Positions 26,752 through 36,158 are shown, counted from the first letter of the stretch. The stretch: DNA of 62,158 bases from Woeseiaceae bacterium (GCA_029246105.1 JAQWOA010000043.1:1-62158); one strand, 5' to 3'. The notes: generated by a model not told the origin, from the sequence alone. Numbers and translations: made by a program.

Positions 26752-27715
26752 GAGCAGTGCGTTAACAGAATTTTTAGCGCAAAATGCGCAGGTATCTAGC
26801 ATCGCTGTTTTTCTGTTGGTTTGTGTTATTGGCTTTTCAGCTTCGACAGACGCCTTTCTATCTAGTCCTAATCTTTTAAATCTTCTTCGCCAATCTGCTC
26901 CTTTAATGATTGTAGCGGTGGCGATGACTTTTGTAATTACCACCGCTGGAATTGATTTATCAGTTGGTTCAACTCTTGCACTTGCCAATGCTCTGGTAGC
27001 TATTCTTATTGCGCAGGCAACACCTTGGCCTTTGGCAGCGCTAATTGTACTGAGCGTGGGTGCATTGATTGGATTGATGCAGGGTTGGTTTATTGCGTAT
27101 GAAAAAATTCCACCATTTATTGTCACGCTTGCAGGATTATCGATTTTCCGCGGTATCGCACTTTTGATGACCGAAGGCTTTTCTATTCCAATTGATCGAA
27201 GCTCAGGTTTTTTAGCCCTTGGCCGTGGCTGGTTTATGGGTGTGCCAATCCCTGCAATTTTGGCAATAATTGTTGTAGTGGTCGGTCTTATTACGCTCTC
27301 ACAGACAACGTTTGGGCGACACGTGATTGGCATTGGTGCGGATACAGAGTCGGCACGTCGTGCGGGTATCTCGACAAAGCGCGTAATTATTATGGTTTAT
27401 GTTCTAGCCGGAGTAGCCGCAGCTTTTGCTGGTTTAATTTTTGCCGCACGCCTTGCAAGTGGTAGCTCAAACGCTGGTGTTGCATTCGAACTGGAGGTTA
27501 TCGCGGCAGTTGTTCTGGGGGGAACTTCTTTAATGGGCGGTCGTGGATCCGTAGCTGGTACGGTACTCGGAGCGCTGACTATTGTTGTGATTGGTAACGG
27601 ACTGATCCTATTACATGTATCTCCATTCTTCACGCAAATTGTTACTGGGAGTATCATCTTGATTGCGATCTGGTTAAATACAAGAGTTTTTACTCGCATA
27701 GTTACAACTCATTGA
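26729..27715 (+). CDS. Sugar ABC transporter permease (RbsC/FrcB-like)
   Basis: A 328-residue membrane protein with about ten hydrophobic segments. The conserved TTAGIDLSVGSTLALANAL and the coupling-loop region RRAGISTKRVIIMVY are as in RbsC. FELEVIAAVVLGGTSLMGGRG is the other classical motif of the family. I chose ATG 26729 because GGAGG at 26716-26720 is eight bases before it; an ATG at 26723 and upstream TTG codons are possible. It completes a three-part importer with the preceding genes and overlaps the ATPase gene. Confidence 0.9.
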   Translation: MQPQNKNKSSALTEFLAQNAQVSSIAVFLLVCVIGFSASTDAFLSSPNLLNLLRQSAPLMIVAVAMTFVITTAGIDLSVGSTLALANALVAILIAQATPWPLAALIVLSVGALIGLMQGWFIAYEKIPPFIVTLAGLSIFRGIALLMTEGFSIPIDRSSGFLALGRGWFMGVPIPAILAIIVVVVGLITLSQTTFGRHVIGIGADTESARRAGISTKRVIIMVYVLAGVAAAFAGLIFAARLASGSSNAGVAFELEVIAAVVLGGTSLMGGRGSVAGTVLGALTIVVIGNGLILLHVSPFFTQIVTGSIILIAIWLNTRVFTRIVTTH

Positions 27716-27723
27716 GGAGTAAG

Positions 27724-28767
27724 ATGATGTCGGAATCAACCGCTATGACAGTACTAGGTCCGATCTCTACTTCGGAGCTTGGAACCACGCTGATGCATGA
27801 GCATGTCTTCAATGACTGTTCTTGTGCTTGGCGTGGTCATGAACCCGGCTATCATTCAGAAATTATGCATAAAAAAGTTGATGCTTCTATGCAGCAGCAA
27901 CTTATTGAAGATCCGTTTGGATGTTTAGATAATTGCGGTAATGATGATGAAGCGTTGGCTATTCAAGAGCTCGCACCGGTCGCTGTCCATGGTGGACAGA
28001 CATTGGTGGATCCAACAAATCGTGGTGTTGGGCGTGATCCCGAGGCCCTCATGCGAGTGGCGAAAGCCACTGGGCTTAATATCATAATGGGCTCGGGCTA
28101 TTATTTACACAGCTCACATCCAGCTGAATTGAGTGCTCTATCGGTCGATGATATTGCATCGGAGATAGAGAGCGAATATGAAGTTGGTGTCGATCAATCT
28201 GGTGCTCGAATCGGTTTAATTGGCGAGATTGGTGTTAGCACCGAATTTACTGATTCTGAGATGAAGGTTTTAAAGGCTTCAGCTAAGGCCGCTGTCCGAA
28301 TAGGTCTCCCGCTAATGGTGCATCTGCCAGCCTGGGATAGGCATGGACATAAGGTGTTAGATGTAGCTGAGTCTTGTGAGCTGGATCCTGCGCGTATCAT
28401 CCTTTGTCACATGAATCCTTCTCATGATGATCAGCCATATCAACAAGCTTTGGCTGCGCGGGGCGCCTTTATTGAATATGACATGATTGGCATGGACTAT
28501 ATATTTGAGCAGGGTACTGTTACTTGCCCGACAGATCATGAAAGTGCGATAGGCCTCGCAAATTTGGCTGAAGCTGGCTATTTAGATCAATTACTTTTGT
28601 CGCAGGATGTTTTTCTAAAGTCCATGCTCAGCGCCTATGGAGGCAAAGGTTATGCCCATCTTTTTTCGGAATTCTTGCCTCGTCTATTGGGCCATGGTTT
28701 TGGTCAGAAAGAGATCGATCATATGATGATATCCAATACAGCTACTTCCCTTGAAATTCAAAAATAA
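27724..28767 (+). CDS. Phosphotriesterase-like amidohydrolase (PHP/lactonase family)
   Basis: A 347-residue TIM-barrel metal-dependent hydrolase. The HxH metal motif is LMHEHVFND. The bridging residue is a Glu in LIGEIGVS, where true phosphotriesterases have a carboxylated Lys; Glu here is what I recall for the PHP subgroup. Further ligands lie in PLMVHLPAW, ILCHMNP and the Asp of LSQDVF. Members of this subgroup hydrolyse sugar lactones or lactone phosphates, which would suit a sugar-oxidation pathway. GAGGAG precedes the ATG. An in-frame TTG at 27712 lies in the permease stop and is rejected. It sits in the ABC operon. Confidence 0.82.
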   Translation: MMSESTAMTVLGPISTSELGTTLMHEHVFNDCSCAWRGHEPGYHSEIMHKKVDASMQQQLIEDPFGCLDNCGNDDEALAIQELAPVAVHGGQTLVDPTNRGVGRDPEALMRVAKATGLNIIMGSGYYLHSSHPAELSALSVDDIASEIESEYEVGVDQSGARIGLIGEIGVSTEFTDSEMKVLKASAKAAVRIGLPLMVHLPAWDRHGHKVLDVAESCELDPARIILCHMNPSHDDQPYQQALAARGAFIEYDMIGMDYIFEQGTVTCPTDHESAIGLANLAEAGYLDQLLLSQDVFLKSMLSAYGGKGYAHLFSEFLPRLLGHGFGQKEIDHMMISNTATSLEIQK

Positions 28768-28779
28768 AGAATATTACCT

Positions 28780-29949
28780 ATGACCAACGTTGATGCCTCC
28801 TGTGCCTTTCTCGCTCAAAACTTAGAGCGCTTTTCTTCAATTCGTCAAGAATTTCACATGCAACCTGAGCTCGCATATGAAGAGAAGGAAACCTCTACTC
28901 GCATAGCAAATTTTCTTACAGATATTGGATGGACGGTCTCAAGGGGTATTGGCGGCACTGGAGTTGTAGCGACTTTAGCTGGAGGTACAGGTTCAACCAT
29001 AGGACTTCGTTCTGATATGGACGCTCTTCCAATTATCGAAAATACTCATGTCGCTCATTCAAGTCGTAATGCCGGAAAAATGCATGCTTGTGGCCATGAT
29101 GGACATATCACAATTTTACTAGCTTTAGCAGAGTTACTAGTTCAGGAGAAAGAAAGGCCAGGAGATGTAAACCTATATTTTCAACCGGCTGAGGAAACTG
29201 GAAGTGGAGCACAATCGATGCTGGAAGATGGAGTACTCAAAAGGTTCCCATGTGATCAGATGTTAGGCCTACATAATTGGCCAACTCTTCCATTAGGAGT
29301 TGTTTCGGTGCGCCAAGGTGTGCAGATGAGCGCTTTTCAATCGCTTGAATTGGATTTTTTATGTGGTGGTGGTCATGCAGCAATGCCAGAAAATTGCCCA
29401 GATATTTTTTCTGCTATGTCTGATTTTCTTAGTCAATCATATTCTAAAATAAGAAATTTAAAGCATGAAAATGCACCGGTTAGTTTTTCCTTTACGCGCG
29501 TCAAAGGTGGCAGCGCCATAAATATAATTCCAACCACAATTAGTTTAGAGGCGAGCTTTAGATATAGCTCCAATAGTCAGTTTTTGATGGTTTGCGATAT
29601 TGTTGATGAAATCCGAAAGCAGATTATTAAAAATTATGGAGTTGATATTGATTTGAGGTGGATAGAACGATTTGCTCCACTTGTTAATGATGAGGTTGTT
29701 ACCTCGAGCCTGGTTAAAAGCCTGTCGGATATCCCCAGTGTGAAATATCAAGAAACAGCTGCTCCTTCAATGGTTGCAGATGATTTCGGGTATTTTGCCG
29801 AGCATGTACCAAGTTGTTATTTTTGGGTTGGCACTGGACAGAAAAATACAAATCTTCATGCGGATAATTATGATTTTAACGATAATGTTTTGAAGATTGC
29901 TCCAGCTATCTTATATAACTATGTTATGCGTTCTGGGCCTCGGGACTAA
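28780..29949 (+). CDS. M20 family amidohydrolase (hippurate hydrolase-like)
   Basis: A 389-residue binuclear metal-dependent hydrolase of the M20D group (hippurate hydrolase, N-acyl amino acid amidohydrolase, IAA-amino acid hydrolase). RSDMDALP and MHACGHDGH give the first ligands, QPAEETGSGA the catalytic and bridging Glu, and LGLHNWP is a subgroup motif. A dimerisation domain lies in the middle (about residues 185-290), and the last ligand is in NLHADNYDF. It would cleave an acyl-amide bond in the cytoplasm, perhaps N-deacylation of an imported amino sugar or conjugate. It follows the phosphotriesterase-like gene by 12 bases. Confidence 0.88.
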   Translation: MTNVDASCAFLAQNLERFSSIRQEFHMQPELAYEEKETSTRIANFLTDIGWTVSRGIGGTGVVATLAGGTGSTIGLRSDMDALPIIENTHVAHSSRNAGKMHACGHDGHITILLALAELLVQEKERPGDVNLYFQPAEETGSGAQSMLEDGVLKRFPCDQMLGLHNWPTLPLGVVSVRQGVQMSAFQSLELDFLCGGGHAAMPENCPDIFSAMSDFLSQSYSKIRNLKHENAPVSFSFTRVKGGSAINIIPTTISLEASFRYSSNSQFLMVCDIVDEIRKQIIKNYGVDIDLRWIERFAPLVNDEVVTSSLVKSLSDIPSVKYQETAAPSMVADDFGYFAEHVPSCYFWVGTGQKNTNLHADNYDFNDNVLKIAPAILYNYVMRSGPRD

Positions 29950-30127
29950 ATGAAAGAAGCATTAACTTAAGTTTTATTTGCGTAAGTTGACTGGAATTTT
30001 TTTTTAAAAAACGATTACACATTAATTATTTATAATAGATCCCGACTAACTTGCTGTCGGAAAATTATTGCTGGTTTCTTGCACGCTACCTAAAAATCGA
30101 AACTCTTAATATGAGGATAATCTAGAG

Positions 30128-30961
30128 ATGTCAGTTGGACAATTACGAGACAATGCAATTACATCGCTGTTCAAGCAGCCTAAAATTGTCATCGGTGTCA
30201 TACACTCAAAGGCACTTCCAGGCGCTCCAAGATACAGCGGCGATCCGGTTTCAAAGATTTATGATTATGCGTTAGCTGAGGCGCAACGTTATGCAGAAGC
30301 GGGCGTAGATGGACTGATTGTTGAAAATCATGGCGATATTCCGTTTCTTAAGCCGGATGTCATTGGACCAGAAACTGCTGCCTGTATGGCTGTTATGACT
30401 GAGCGCGTCCGAGTTAAAACGGGCCTGCAAGTCGGTGTAAACGTTTTAGCAAATGGGGCCCTTCAGGCGCTGTCCATTGCACAAGCAGCAGGCGCTTCAT
30501 TTATACGTGTTAATCAGTGGTCGAATGCTTATGTCGCCAATGAGGGATTAGTAGAAGGACCAGCTGCTATGGCGTTGCGCTATCGTAGAAATATTGGCGC
30601 CGAAGCAGTTCGAATTTTTACTGATGTACATGTTAAGCATGGTGCGCATGCAATTACTGCTGATCGCAGCATTGAAGAGTTGGCTCGTGATAACGAGTTC
30701 TTCGACGCTGATGTGGCAATTGCGACAGGTCAGCGAACTGGTAATGCCGCAACCCAAGAAGAGCTTGCCACTATAGCTGAAGCAACAAGTTTGCCTGTGT
30801 TGGTTGGTAGTGGTGTTAGTGAGAGTAACGTGGAAAGAATAATGTCGATTGCAAGTGGTGTAATAGTCGCAAGCTCTCTTAAGAAAGATGGTGTTTGGTG
30901 GAACTCCGTTGATCCGGTGCGTGCACGAAGCTTCATGCGGGCGGTAGAGGATATGCGGTGA
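30128..30961 (+). CDS. BtpA/SgcQ family TIM-barrel protein
   Basis: A 277-residue protein of the BtpA/SgcQ family. Characteristic parts are VIGVIHSKALPGAPRY, DGLIVENHGDIPF, VGVNVLANGALQALSIAQAAGASFIRVNQW and the C-terminal PVLVGSGVSESNV phosphate-binding-like loop. BtpA was named for a role in photosystem I biogenesis in cyanobacteria. In heterotrophs its relatives lie in sugar operons (SgcQ), and the barrel suggests a sugar-phosphate epimerase, aldolase or lyase; the reaction is not known to me. GAGG precedes the ATG. Upstream 29950-30127 holds a TATAAT at 30031. The stop overlaps the next kinase (GTGA). Confidence 0.85.
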   Translation: MSVGQLRDNAITSLFKQPKIVIGVIHSKALPGAPRYSGDPVSKIYDYALAEAQRYAEAGVDGLIVENHGDIPFLKPDVIGPETAACMAVMTERVRVKTGLQVGVNVLANGALQALSIAQAAGASFIRVNQWSNAYVANEGLVEGPAAMALRYRRNIGAEAVRIFTDVHVKHGAHAITADRSIEELARDNEFFDADVAIATGQRTGNAATQEELATIAEATSLPVLVGSGVSESNVERIMSIASGVIVASSLKKDGVWWNSVDPVRARSFMRAVEDMR

Positions 30962-31905
30962 CACTAAGAGTCATCGGTAATACAACACGAGATATTTTCT
31001 ATCTAACGCAAAATTTTCCTATGCCTGGTGAGAGCGTTCTTGCATTTGAACGAAAAGAAGATGTTGGAGGGAAGGGTTTTAATCAAGCTGTAGCGGCGGC
31101 TCGTGCTGGAGCTAAAGTCTGCTTTACAACATCTATAGGCAATGATGCGCCAGCCGAGATCTTACGTATGGCGATTAACGCTGAAGAAGGAATGGTAGCT
31201 AATATTTTGACCGCGCCATTTTCTACGGATGAATCAGTCATCATGATCAGCGATGAAAGCGAAAATGCAATAGTTAGCACTGCTGACTGTGCTAGGTGGC
31301 TTGATGTTCAGAGTTTGGCTCCGACCTTAGAATCAGTAATTCAGGGTGATCTGCTTCTAATGCAAGGAAACATGAATCATGAGACGACTGCGAATGCTCT
31401 AAGTCAGGCACGAGCGCGTGGCGCAATCAGTGTCCTGAATATTGCCCCACTTCCACAAGATGCTGCTGCACTGGTAGAAATGGCAGATATTGTCGTCTTA
31501 AATCTGGTCGAAGCTTGCACCATTTTGGGGCATACATGTGTAAAAATTGAGACTAACTCTATTGCTTCCGCTATCAACAGTGGCAAGATGTTGCAGGAGC
31601 AGAGCGGATCAATTATTTTACTAACCTTGGGCTCGAATGGCTGTGTCATCCTCTCTCCTGATGCTGAGCCCATTGAAATTTCGGCTCCTCGAGTCGAGGC
31701 GGTGGATACAACTGGCGCAGGAGACACCTTTACAGGATGGTTTTGTGCAGGGCGAATGAGGGGGCTGTCACTCGAAGATGCTGTCAAGGAGGCTGTAGAT
31801 GCTGCCGCTTTGATGGTAACTCGCCTTGGCACAGGAAATGCTCTGCCTTCACGAACAGAGTATGTAAAATTTTTAGAGGAACAATGTCAGAATGAACTTG
31901 GTTGA
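30958..31905 (+). CDS. PfkB family carbohydrate kinase
   Basis: A 315-residue kinase with the ribokinase-family motifs EDVGGKGFNQAVAAARAGA at the substrate site and DTTGAGDTFTGWFCAG at the ATP/anion hole. It starts with GTG in a GTGA overlap with the BtpA-family gene, so the two proteins are made together. The substrate is unknown; the pairing suggests that it phosphorylates a sugar which the BtpA-like barrel then converts. It differs from the ribokinase at 19835-20770, so this locus carries two kinases of the superfamily. Confidence 0.87.
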   Translation: MTLRVIGNTTRDIFYLTQNFPMPGESVLAFERKEDVGGKGFNQAVAAARAGAKVCFTTSIGNDAPAEILRMAINAEEGMVANILTAPFSTDESVIMISDESENAIVSTADCARWLDVQSLAPTLESVIQGDLLLMQGNMNHETTANALSQARARGAISVLNIAPLPQDAAALVEMADIVVLNLVEACTILGHTCVKIETNSIASAINSGKMLQEQSGSIILLTLGSNGCVILSPDAEPIEISAPRVEAVDTTGAGDTFTGWFCAGRMRGLSLEDAVKEAVDAAALMVTRLGTGNALPSRTEYVKFLEEQCQNELG

Positions 31906-32058
31906 GCCAGAGAGAACACCTATCTATACTCAACCACAATTCGAAAAAGCCCGGCGGGGTGCTAGACAAAAATTACGCTTTTTAGCTCAGTTAAAAACGT
32001 AAGAGTGCATTTTTCCAAAGAGTATCTCGGAATTTTGGTATATATGAGTTAACCGATA

Positions 32059-32075
32059 GCACGCAGGCTGCGTGC
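32059..32075. promoter_or_regulatory. GC-rich perfect inverted repeat upstream of the halogenase-like gene
   Basis: GCACGCAG-G-CTGCGTGC is a 17-base perfect inverted repeat in an AT-rich gap, 45 bases before the ATG at 32120. As DNA it could be an operator. As RNA it would form a seven-pair hairpin with a GGC loop. No T-tract follows, so it is not a terminator. The remainder of 31906-32119 shows nothing else convincing. Confidence 0.45.
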
Positions 32076-32119
32076 AATTGCAACACAATTTAAATCATCA
32101 GCTCTCTGGAGAATTATTG

Positions 32120-33619
32120 ATGGAGAAGAAAATTCGCGTAATCGTCGCCGGTGGTGGAACGGCTGGCTGGACGACAGCCCATTGCTTGGCCAAGCGGCTG
32201 GGTAATATGCTCGAAATCATTCTAGTGGAATCTGATCAGATTGGAACCGTTGGTGTGGGTGAGGCGACAATTCCTACCATGCGTAGATTTCATCAGTTTT
32301 TTGGAATTGATGAGCGTGAGTTTATGCGTGAAACCCAGGGAACATTTAAGCTCGGCATTGACTTCGTCAACTGGAGCAGGCCAGGCGAAAGCTATATTCA
32401 CTCTTTTGGTGATATTGGTCAAAGTACATGGATGGCTGAATTTCATCAGTATTGGATGGAGGCTCAGGCAAATGGTTTTGGGGGTAGCTTGGATGACTAT
32501 TGTCTCGAATTGAAGGCGGCCCAGGAAGATAAATTTGCTATAAAAGTTGGCGAGACGTCATTGGCGTATGCTTTTCACATGGATGCAACGGCCTATGCTA
32601 AATGGCTGCGCAAAAAAAGTGAATTACTTGGCGTCCAGCGAGTTGAAGGCAAAATTAATGAAATTACTGTTGATCCAGTGACGGGTAATATTACATCGTT
32701 GGAGTTAGAGCATAACAGACAGGTTGCCGGTGATTTTTTTATTGATTGTAGTGGCTTTAGAGGCTTGTTGCTTGGCGATGCATTGGATGTTGAATTCGAG
32801 GACTGGAGTCATTGGATAGCCTCTGACCGCGCTTGGGCAGTTCAGACGAAAAATATTGAACCGCCTGTTCCTTACACAAGTGCGATTGCACATCCTATCG
32901 GTTGGCAGTGGCATATTCCTCTGCAAACTCGCACTGGTAATGGTCTTGTTTTTAGTAGCCAATTTTGTTCCGAAGATGAAGCTCTTACAACTTTGCTTGG
33001 CAATGTTACTGGTGAAACAACCACTGAGCCTCGTCTCTTAAAATTTAAAACAGGTCGCCGAATAAATCCATGGCACAAAAACTGTGTTGCTATAGGTTTA
33101 GCGAGTGGCTTTATCGAACCTCTTGAATCGACCAGCATACATTTGATTAACACCTCGCTCGTACGCTTGATGAATCTCTTTCCATTTTCAGGTGAAATGG
33201 AGTCGTTAACGGAGCGCTTTAATCGTGAAACCCGTCTTGAATGGGAGGCAGTGCGTGATTTCATTATTCTGCATTACAAGCAGACATTTCGGGATGATAG
33301 TGAATTCTGGAATTATTATCGTACGATGGATATTCCAGACAGCCTTGCTCATCGTCTAGAGATATTTAAAGAAAGCGGTTATGTGTGGCAGGATGAGGTG
33401 AATCTGTTTCGCTCACATTCTTGGGTGCAGGTAATGATTGGGCAGGGTTTAATTCCAGAATACCATCACCACGCTGGCCGCATGCTGCCACCGAATGAAC
33501 TAAAGAGACAACTTGATGGGATGATCACTTCTATTGATCAGAATCTTGCCAAGCTGCCCAGTCATAGTGACTTCATTAAACAGTATTGCCCGGCGGTAGA
33601 GCTGAGTGACAATGAATAA
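32120..33619 (+). CDS. Tryptophan halogenase-like flavoprotein
   Basis: A 499-residue FAD-dependent protein of the tryptophan-7-halogenase family. The FAD motif GGGTAGW is near the N-terminus. The catalytic lysine is in GTFKLGIDF, the WxWxIP motif is WQWHIP, and the second catalytic residue, Glu, is in EPLESTSIHLI. Key residues for hypohalous-acid chemistry are thus present. Many marine TonB-rich bacteria carry such genes next to carbohydrate and TonB loci, with no natural-product cluster and with unknown substrates. I start at ATG 32120 (GGAGA seven bases upstream) and not at the in-frame GTG 32072, which lies inside an inverted repeat. Confidence 0.85.
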   Translation: MEKKIRVIVAGGGTAGWTTAHCLAKRLGNMLEIILVESDQIGTVGVGEATIPTMRRFHQFFGIDEREFMRETQGTFKLGIDFVNWSRPGESYIHSFGDIGQSTWMAEFHQYWMEAQANGFGGSLDDYCLELKAAQEDKFAIKVGETSLAYAFHMDATAYAKWLRKKSELLGVQRVEGKINEITVDPVTGNITSLELEHNRQVAGDFFIDCSGFRGLLLGDALDVEFEDWSHWIASDRAWAVQTKNIEPPVPYTSAIAHPIGWQWHIPLQTRTGNGLVFSSQFCSEDEALTTLLGNVTGETTTEPRLLKFKTGRRINPWHKNCVAIGLASGFIEPLESTSIHLINTSLVRLMNLFPFSGEMESLTERFNRETRLEWEAVRDFIILHYKQTFRDDSEFWNYYRTMDIPDSLAHRLEIFKESGYVWQDEVNLFRSHSWVQVMIGQGLIPEYHHHAGRMLPPNELKRQLDGMITSIDQNLAKLPSHSDFIKQYCPAVELSDNE

Positions 33620-33657
33620 AGATTGAATGCAAGAGATCAAAATCGGGGGATCAGAAA

Positions 33658-35205
33658 ATGAATAAGAATTTAAAAATATTTAAAAAAATATTTCTTTCTA
33701 TTTCAATATTAATTTTTTCTAGCAGCCTAACTCAATATGCTGGAGCAGCTCATCATGGAGCACATGAACATCATGCGGACCCATTAAAGGTCTTAATGAT
33801 TACAGGCGGTGGCCCCTATCACGATTACTACACTCAATTAAGACAGCTCACAGAGGGCTTAACTGATCGCATCGGTAATATTGAATTTACTATTGAGCAT
33901 AATGAGGGTGCGAATAAACGAGATATGTATTTCAAATTTGAGAGTCTGCAAACAAATGAGTGGACACAAAATTTTGATTTAGTTTTATACAACAGTTGTA
34001 ACCTTCATGTGGCTCAAGGTAATCCTGAGTATGTCGATAAAATTATTCAAGCTCATGTTGAGAGTCAAATACCTGCAGTGATGACACATTGCCCAATGCA
34101 CTTGCATCGAACAAATGCTCCAAATTGGTATAACTTTACTGGAGCTGAATCTTATGTGCATGAAGTTGTTAATACTCCTTTTACGATAGAGCTACTTGAG
34201 CCGAATAATCCTATTATGGTTAATTTCCCTGATACTTGGCGGACTCCTAATGGGGAACTCTATATGCCAGTTGAGTTAAAGGATAATGCCACTCCGCTGG
34301 CACGTGCTTATGGCGCAGAACCAGCTGAATTTTTTCCTATAGCTTGGACTCATGAGTATGAAGGGGTTCGAGTATTCAGTAGCACTTTGGGCCACCACAA
34401 TGTGACTATGGGTTCCGATGTAAATCTAAATCTGGTAGCAGCTGGATTATTATGGGCAGCTGGCAAGCTTAATGATGATGGTGCTCCATATAAAGGATAT
34501 TCAGGTGAGAGAGGATTGGGATGGATTTCCTTGCTTAAGGGGGGGACTCTACATGGTTGGCGTGCTACCCAGACAACTGATTGGGCATCATTTAGTTGGT
34601 GGGATGGAAAAGATATTTGGCCATCAAAAGAAAATATGGGTACTGATTCTTTTAAACTAGTTGCTGGTAAAGCTGAACATTTGTTACGCATGCCAAAGCA
34701 TGACGCTCCTGACCCTGATGTTTATTCAAATACTGTTCTTGTTGAGGGTCCACAGAGTAACTTATTTTATTTAGGACCGATTGATGGCGGTGATTTTAAA
34801 AATTTCGATTTCAAAGTTGATGTATATACCTCTCCTGGTTCGGCTTCAGGAATCTATTTTCATACCCGTTATAAAAACGATGGACGTCCTGTTTATGGTT
34901 ATGAGGCTCAAATTAATGCTAGTCGTCGTGGTGAGAGTAAAACCGGTAGTTTGGTTGGGGTAAGTGAAGTTAATACTGCCTCACATACAGATAACGAATG
35001 GTTTAGTTACTACATCAAGGTTGATGGCAAGAAAGTAACAATAAAAGTAAATGGCGAAACAGTTAATGAATTTACTGAACCACAAGATGCAGAAGGACCG
35101 GCTAGTCTTCGCCGGGGGACAATTGCTCTGGAATCTATAAGTTCAAAAAAAAGTCGTGTTCAGTTTCGTAATCCGAGAATTCGTCTATTACCAGATAGTA
35201 ACTAG
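33658..35205 (+). CDS. Secreted ThuA-domain plus DUF1080 (3-keto-disaccharide hydrolase-like) protein
   Basis: A 515-residue exported two-domain protein. Residues 1-31 form a Sec signal ending near AGA. A histidine-rich linker (HHGAHEHHAD) follows. Residues ~40-275 are a ThuA domain, a class I glutamine-amidotransferase-like fold (LKVLMITGGGPYHD, MTHCPMHLHR). Residues ~290-515 are a DUF1080/laminin-G-like domain (GWRATQTTDW, GIYFHTRY, TKTGSL-like turn, NEWFSYYIKVDGKKVTIKVN). DUF1080 members hydrolyse 3-keto-glycosides, and ThuA proteins are linked to trehalose and 3-keto-sugar use. It may act on oxidised glycosides in the periplasm. Confidence 0.85.
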   Translation: MNKNLKIFKKIFLSISILIFSSSLTQYAGAAHHGAHEHHADPLKVLMITGGGPYHDYYTQLRQLTEGLTDRIGNIEFTIEHNEGANKRDMYFKFESLQTNEWTQNFDLVLYNSCNLHVAQGNPEYVDKIIQAHVESQIPAVMTHCPMHLHRTNAPNWYNFTGAESYVHEVVNTPFTIELLEPNNPIMVNFPDTWRTPNGELYMPVELKDNATPLARAYGAEPAEFFPIAWTHEYEGVRVFSSTLGHHNVTMGSDVNLNLVAAGLLWAAGKLNDDGAPYKGYSGERGLGWISLLKGGTLHGWRATQTTDWASFSWWDGKDIWPSKENMGTDSFKLVAGKAEHLLRMPKHDAPDPDVYSNTVLVEGPQSNLFYLGPIDGGDFKNFDFKVDVYTSPGSASGIYFHTRYKNDGRPVYGYEAQINASRRGESKTGSLVGVSEVNTASHTDNEWFSYYIKVDGKKVTIKVNGETVNEFTEPQDAEGPASLRRGTIALESISSKKSRVQFRNPRIRLLPDSN

Positions 35206-35219
35206 AGAGAGTCTGAATT

Positions 35220-36158
35220 ATGAGAGGCATTAAGGTATTAATTTTTTGCTGTTTTGCTGCTCTTTCAACGGCTGGTCTTGCGCAGCGGGACTTTAGTCAG
35301 GTTGAAATTACCACCCACCGTCTGGCGGACAATCTTTATTACCTAAAGGGTGCGGGGGGTAATATTGGCATGTTAGTGGGTGAGGATGGCGTCTTCCTCA
35401 TAGATGACCAGTTTGCACCGCTGACAGAAAAAATTCTTGCTGCTATTAGTGCCGTCACCGACCAGCCAGTACGATTTGTGTTTAACACTCATCATCATGG
35501 CGATCACACCGGGGGAAATCAGAATCTTGGCAAGGCGGGGGCTGTGATCGTAGCCCATGAGAATGTTAGGGTTTTATTGATAAAGGGTATCGAGGGTCTT
35601 CTTGAGGAATGGGCTCATCAACGGCGATCACCTAGAGGCGATATTGATCAACTTCTTACCGCGGATCAGCGTGCTGGTTTACCGGTACTCACTTATAAGG
35701 ATTCGGTGCACTTTCATTTAAACGGTGAAAACATTCATGCCTTCTATAACGGTCCTGGCCACACCAGCGGTGATTCATTTGTACACTTCCAAAACGCCAA
35801 TGTCATCCATACTGGAGACGTTTTCAGGACCACGGGTTACCCGTTTGTGGATGGTAAAGCTAGTGGAAGTTTCCTGGGTATCTTGGCGAGTTATGAAATG
35901 CTGTTGGAAATCTCCAATCCGGATACGGTTTTTTTACCAGGACACGGCGTTCCCAGCGGCCAGGATGATATTAGAGAACAGCTGGAAATGCTTTACACCA
36001 TCCGTGACCGGGTAAAGACTGGCATTAATGATGGTTTGAATCTGGAGCGCATCCAATCGACCAATCCCACTGCTGAATATGATGACCGTTGGGCCGGCGG
36101 TAAAGTTAAAGGTCCAGATTTAGTGAAGGTGGTCTATAACGAGTTGATATATAAATAA
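35220..36158 (+). CDS. Metallo-beta-lactamase fold hydrolase, exported
   Basis: A 312-residue exported metal hydrolase. The signal peptide is residues 1-21 (cleavage after GLA or LAQ). The zinc motif HHHGDHTGG is complete, with further ligands in GPGHTSGDSFVHF and HTGDVF, and the last His in PGHGVPS. This is the general MBL scaffold used by lactonases, thioesterases and class B beta-lactamases; the exact substrate cannot be told. A purine-rich GAGAGAG precedes the ATG. It follows the ThuA-DUF1080 gene by 14 bases, which suggests a joint periplasmic job. Confidence 0.85.
   Translation: MRGIKVLIFCCFAALSTAGLAQRDFSQVEITTHRLADNLYYLKGAGGNIGMLVGEDGVFLIDDQFAPLTEKILAAISAVTDQPVRFVFNTHHHGDHTGGNQNLGKAGAVIVAHENVRVLLIKGIEGLLEEWAHQRRSPRGDIDQLLTADQRAGLPVLTYKDSVHFHLNGENIHAFYNGPGHTSGDSFVHFQNANVIHTGDVFRTTGYPFVDGKASGSFLGILASYEMLLEISNPDTVFLPGHGVPSGQDDIREQLEMLYTIRDRVKTGINDGLNLERIQSTNPTAEYDDRWAGGKVKGPDLVKVVYNELIYK

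Noticed and set aside
32120-33619. Marker of a halogenated natural-product cluster
   Set aside because: No synthetase, flavin reductase or tailoring gene is close; related genes are common near TonB and sugar loci in marine bacteria.
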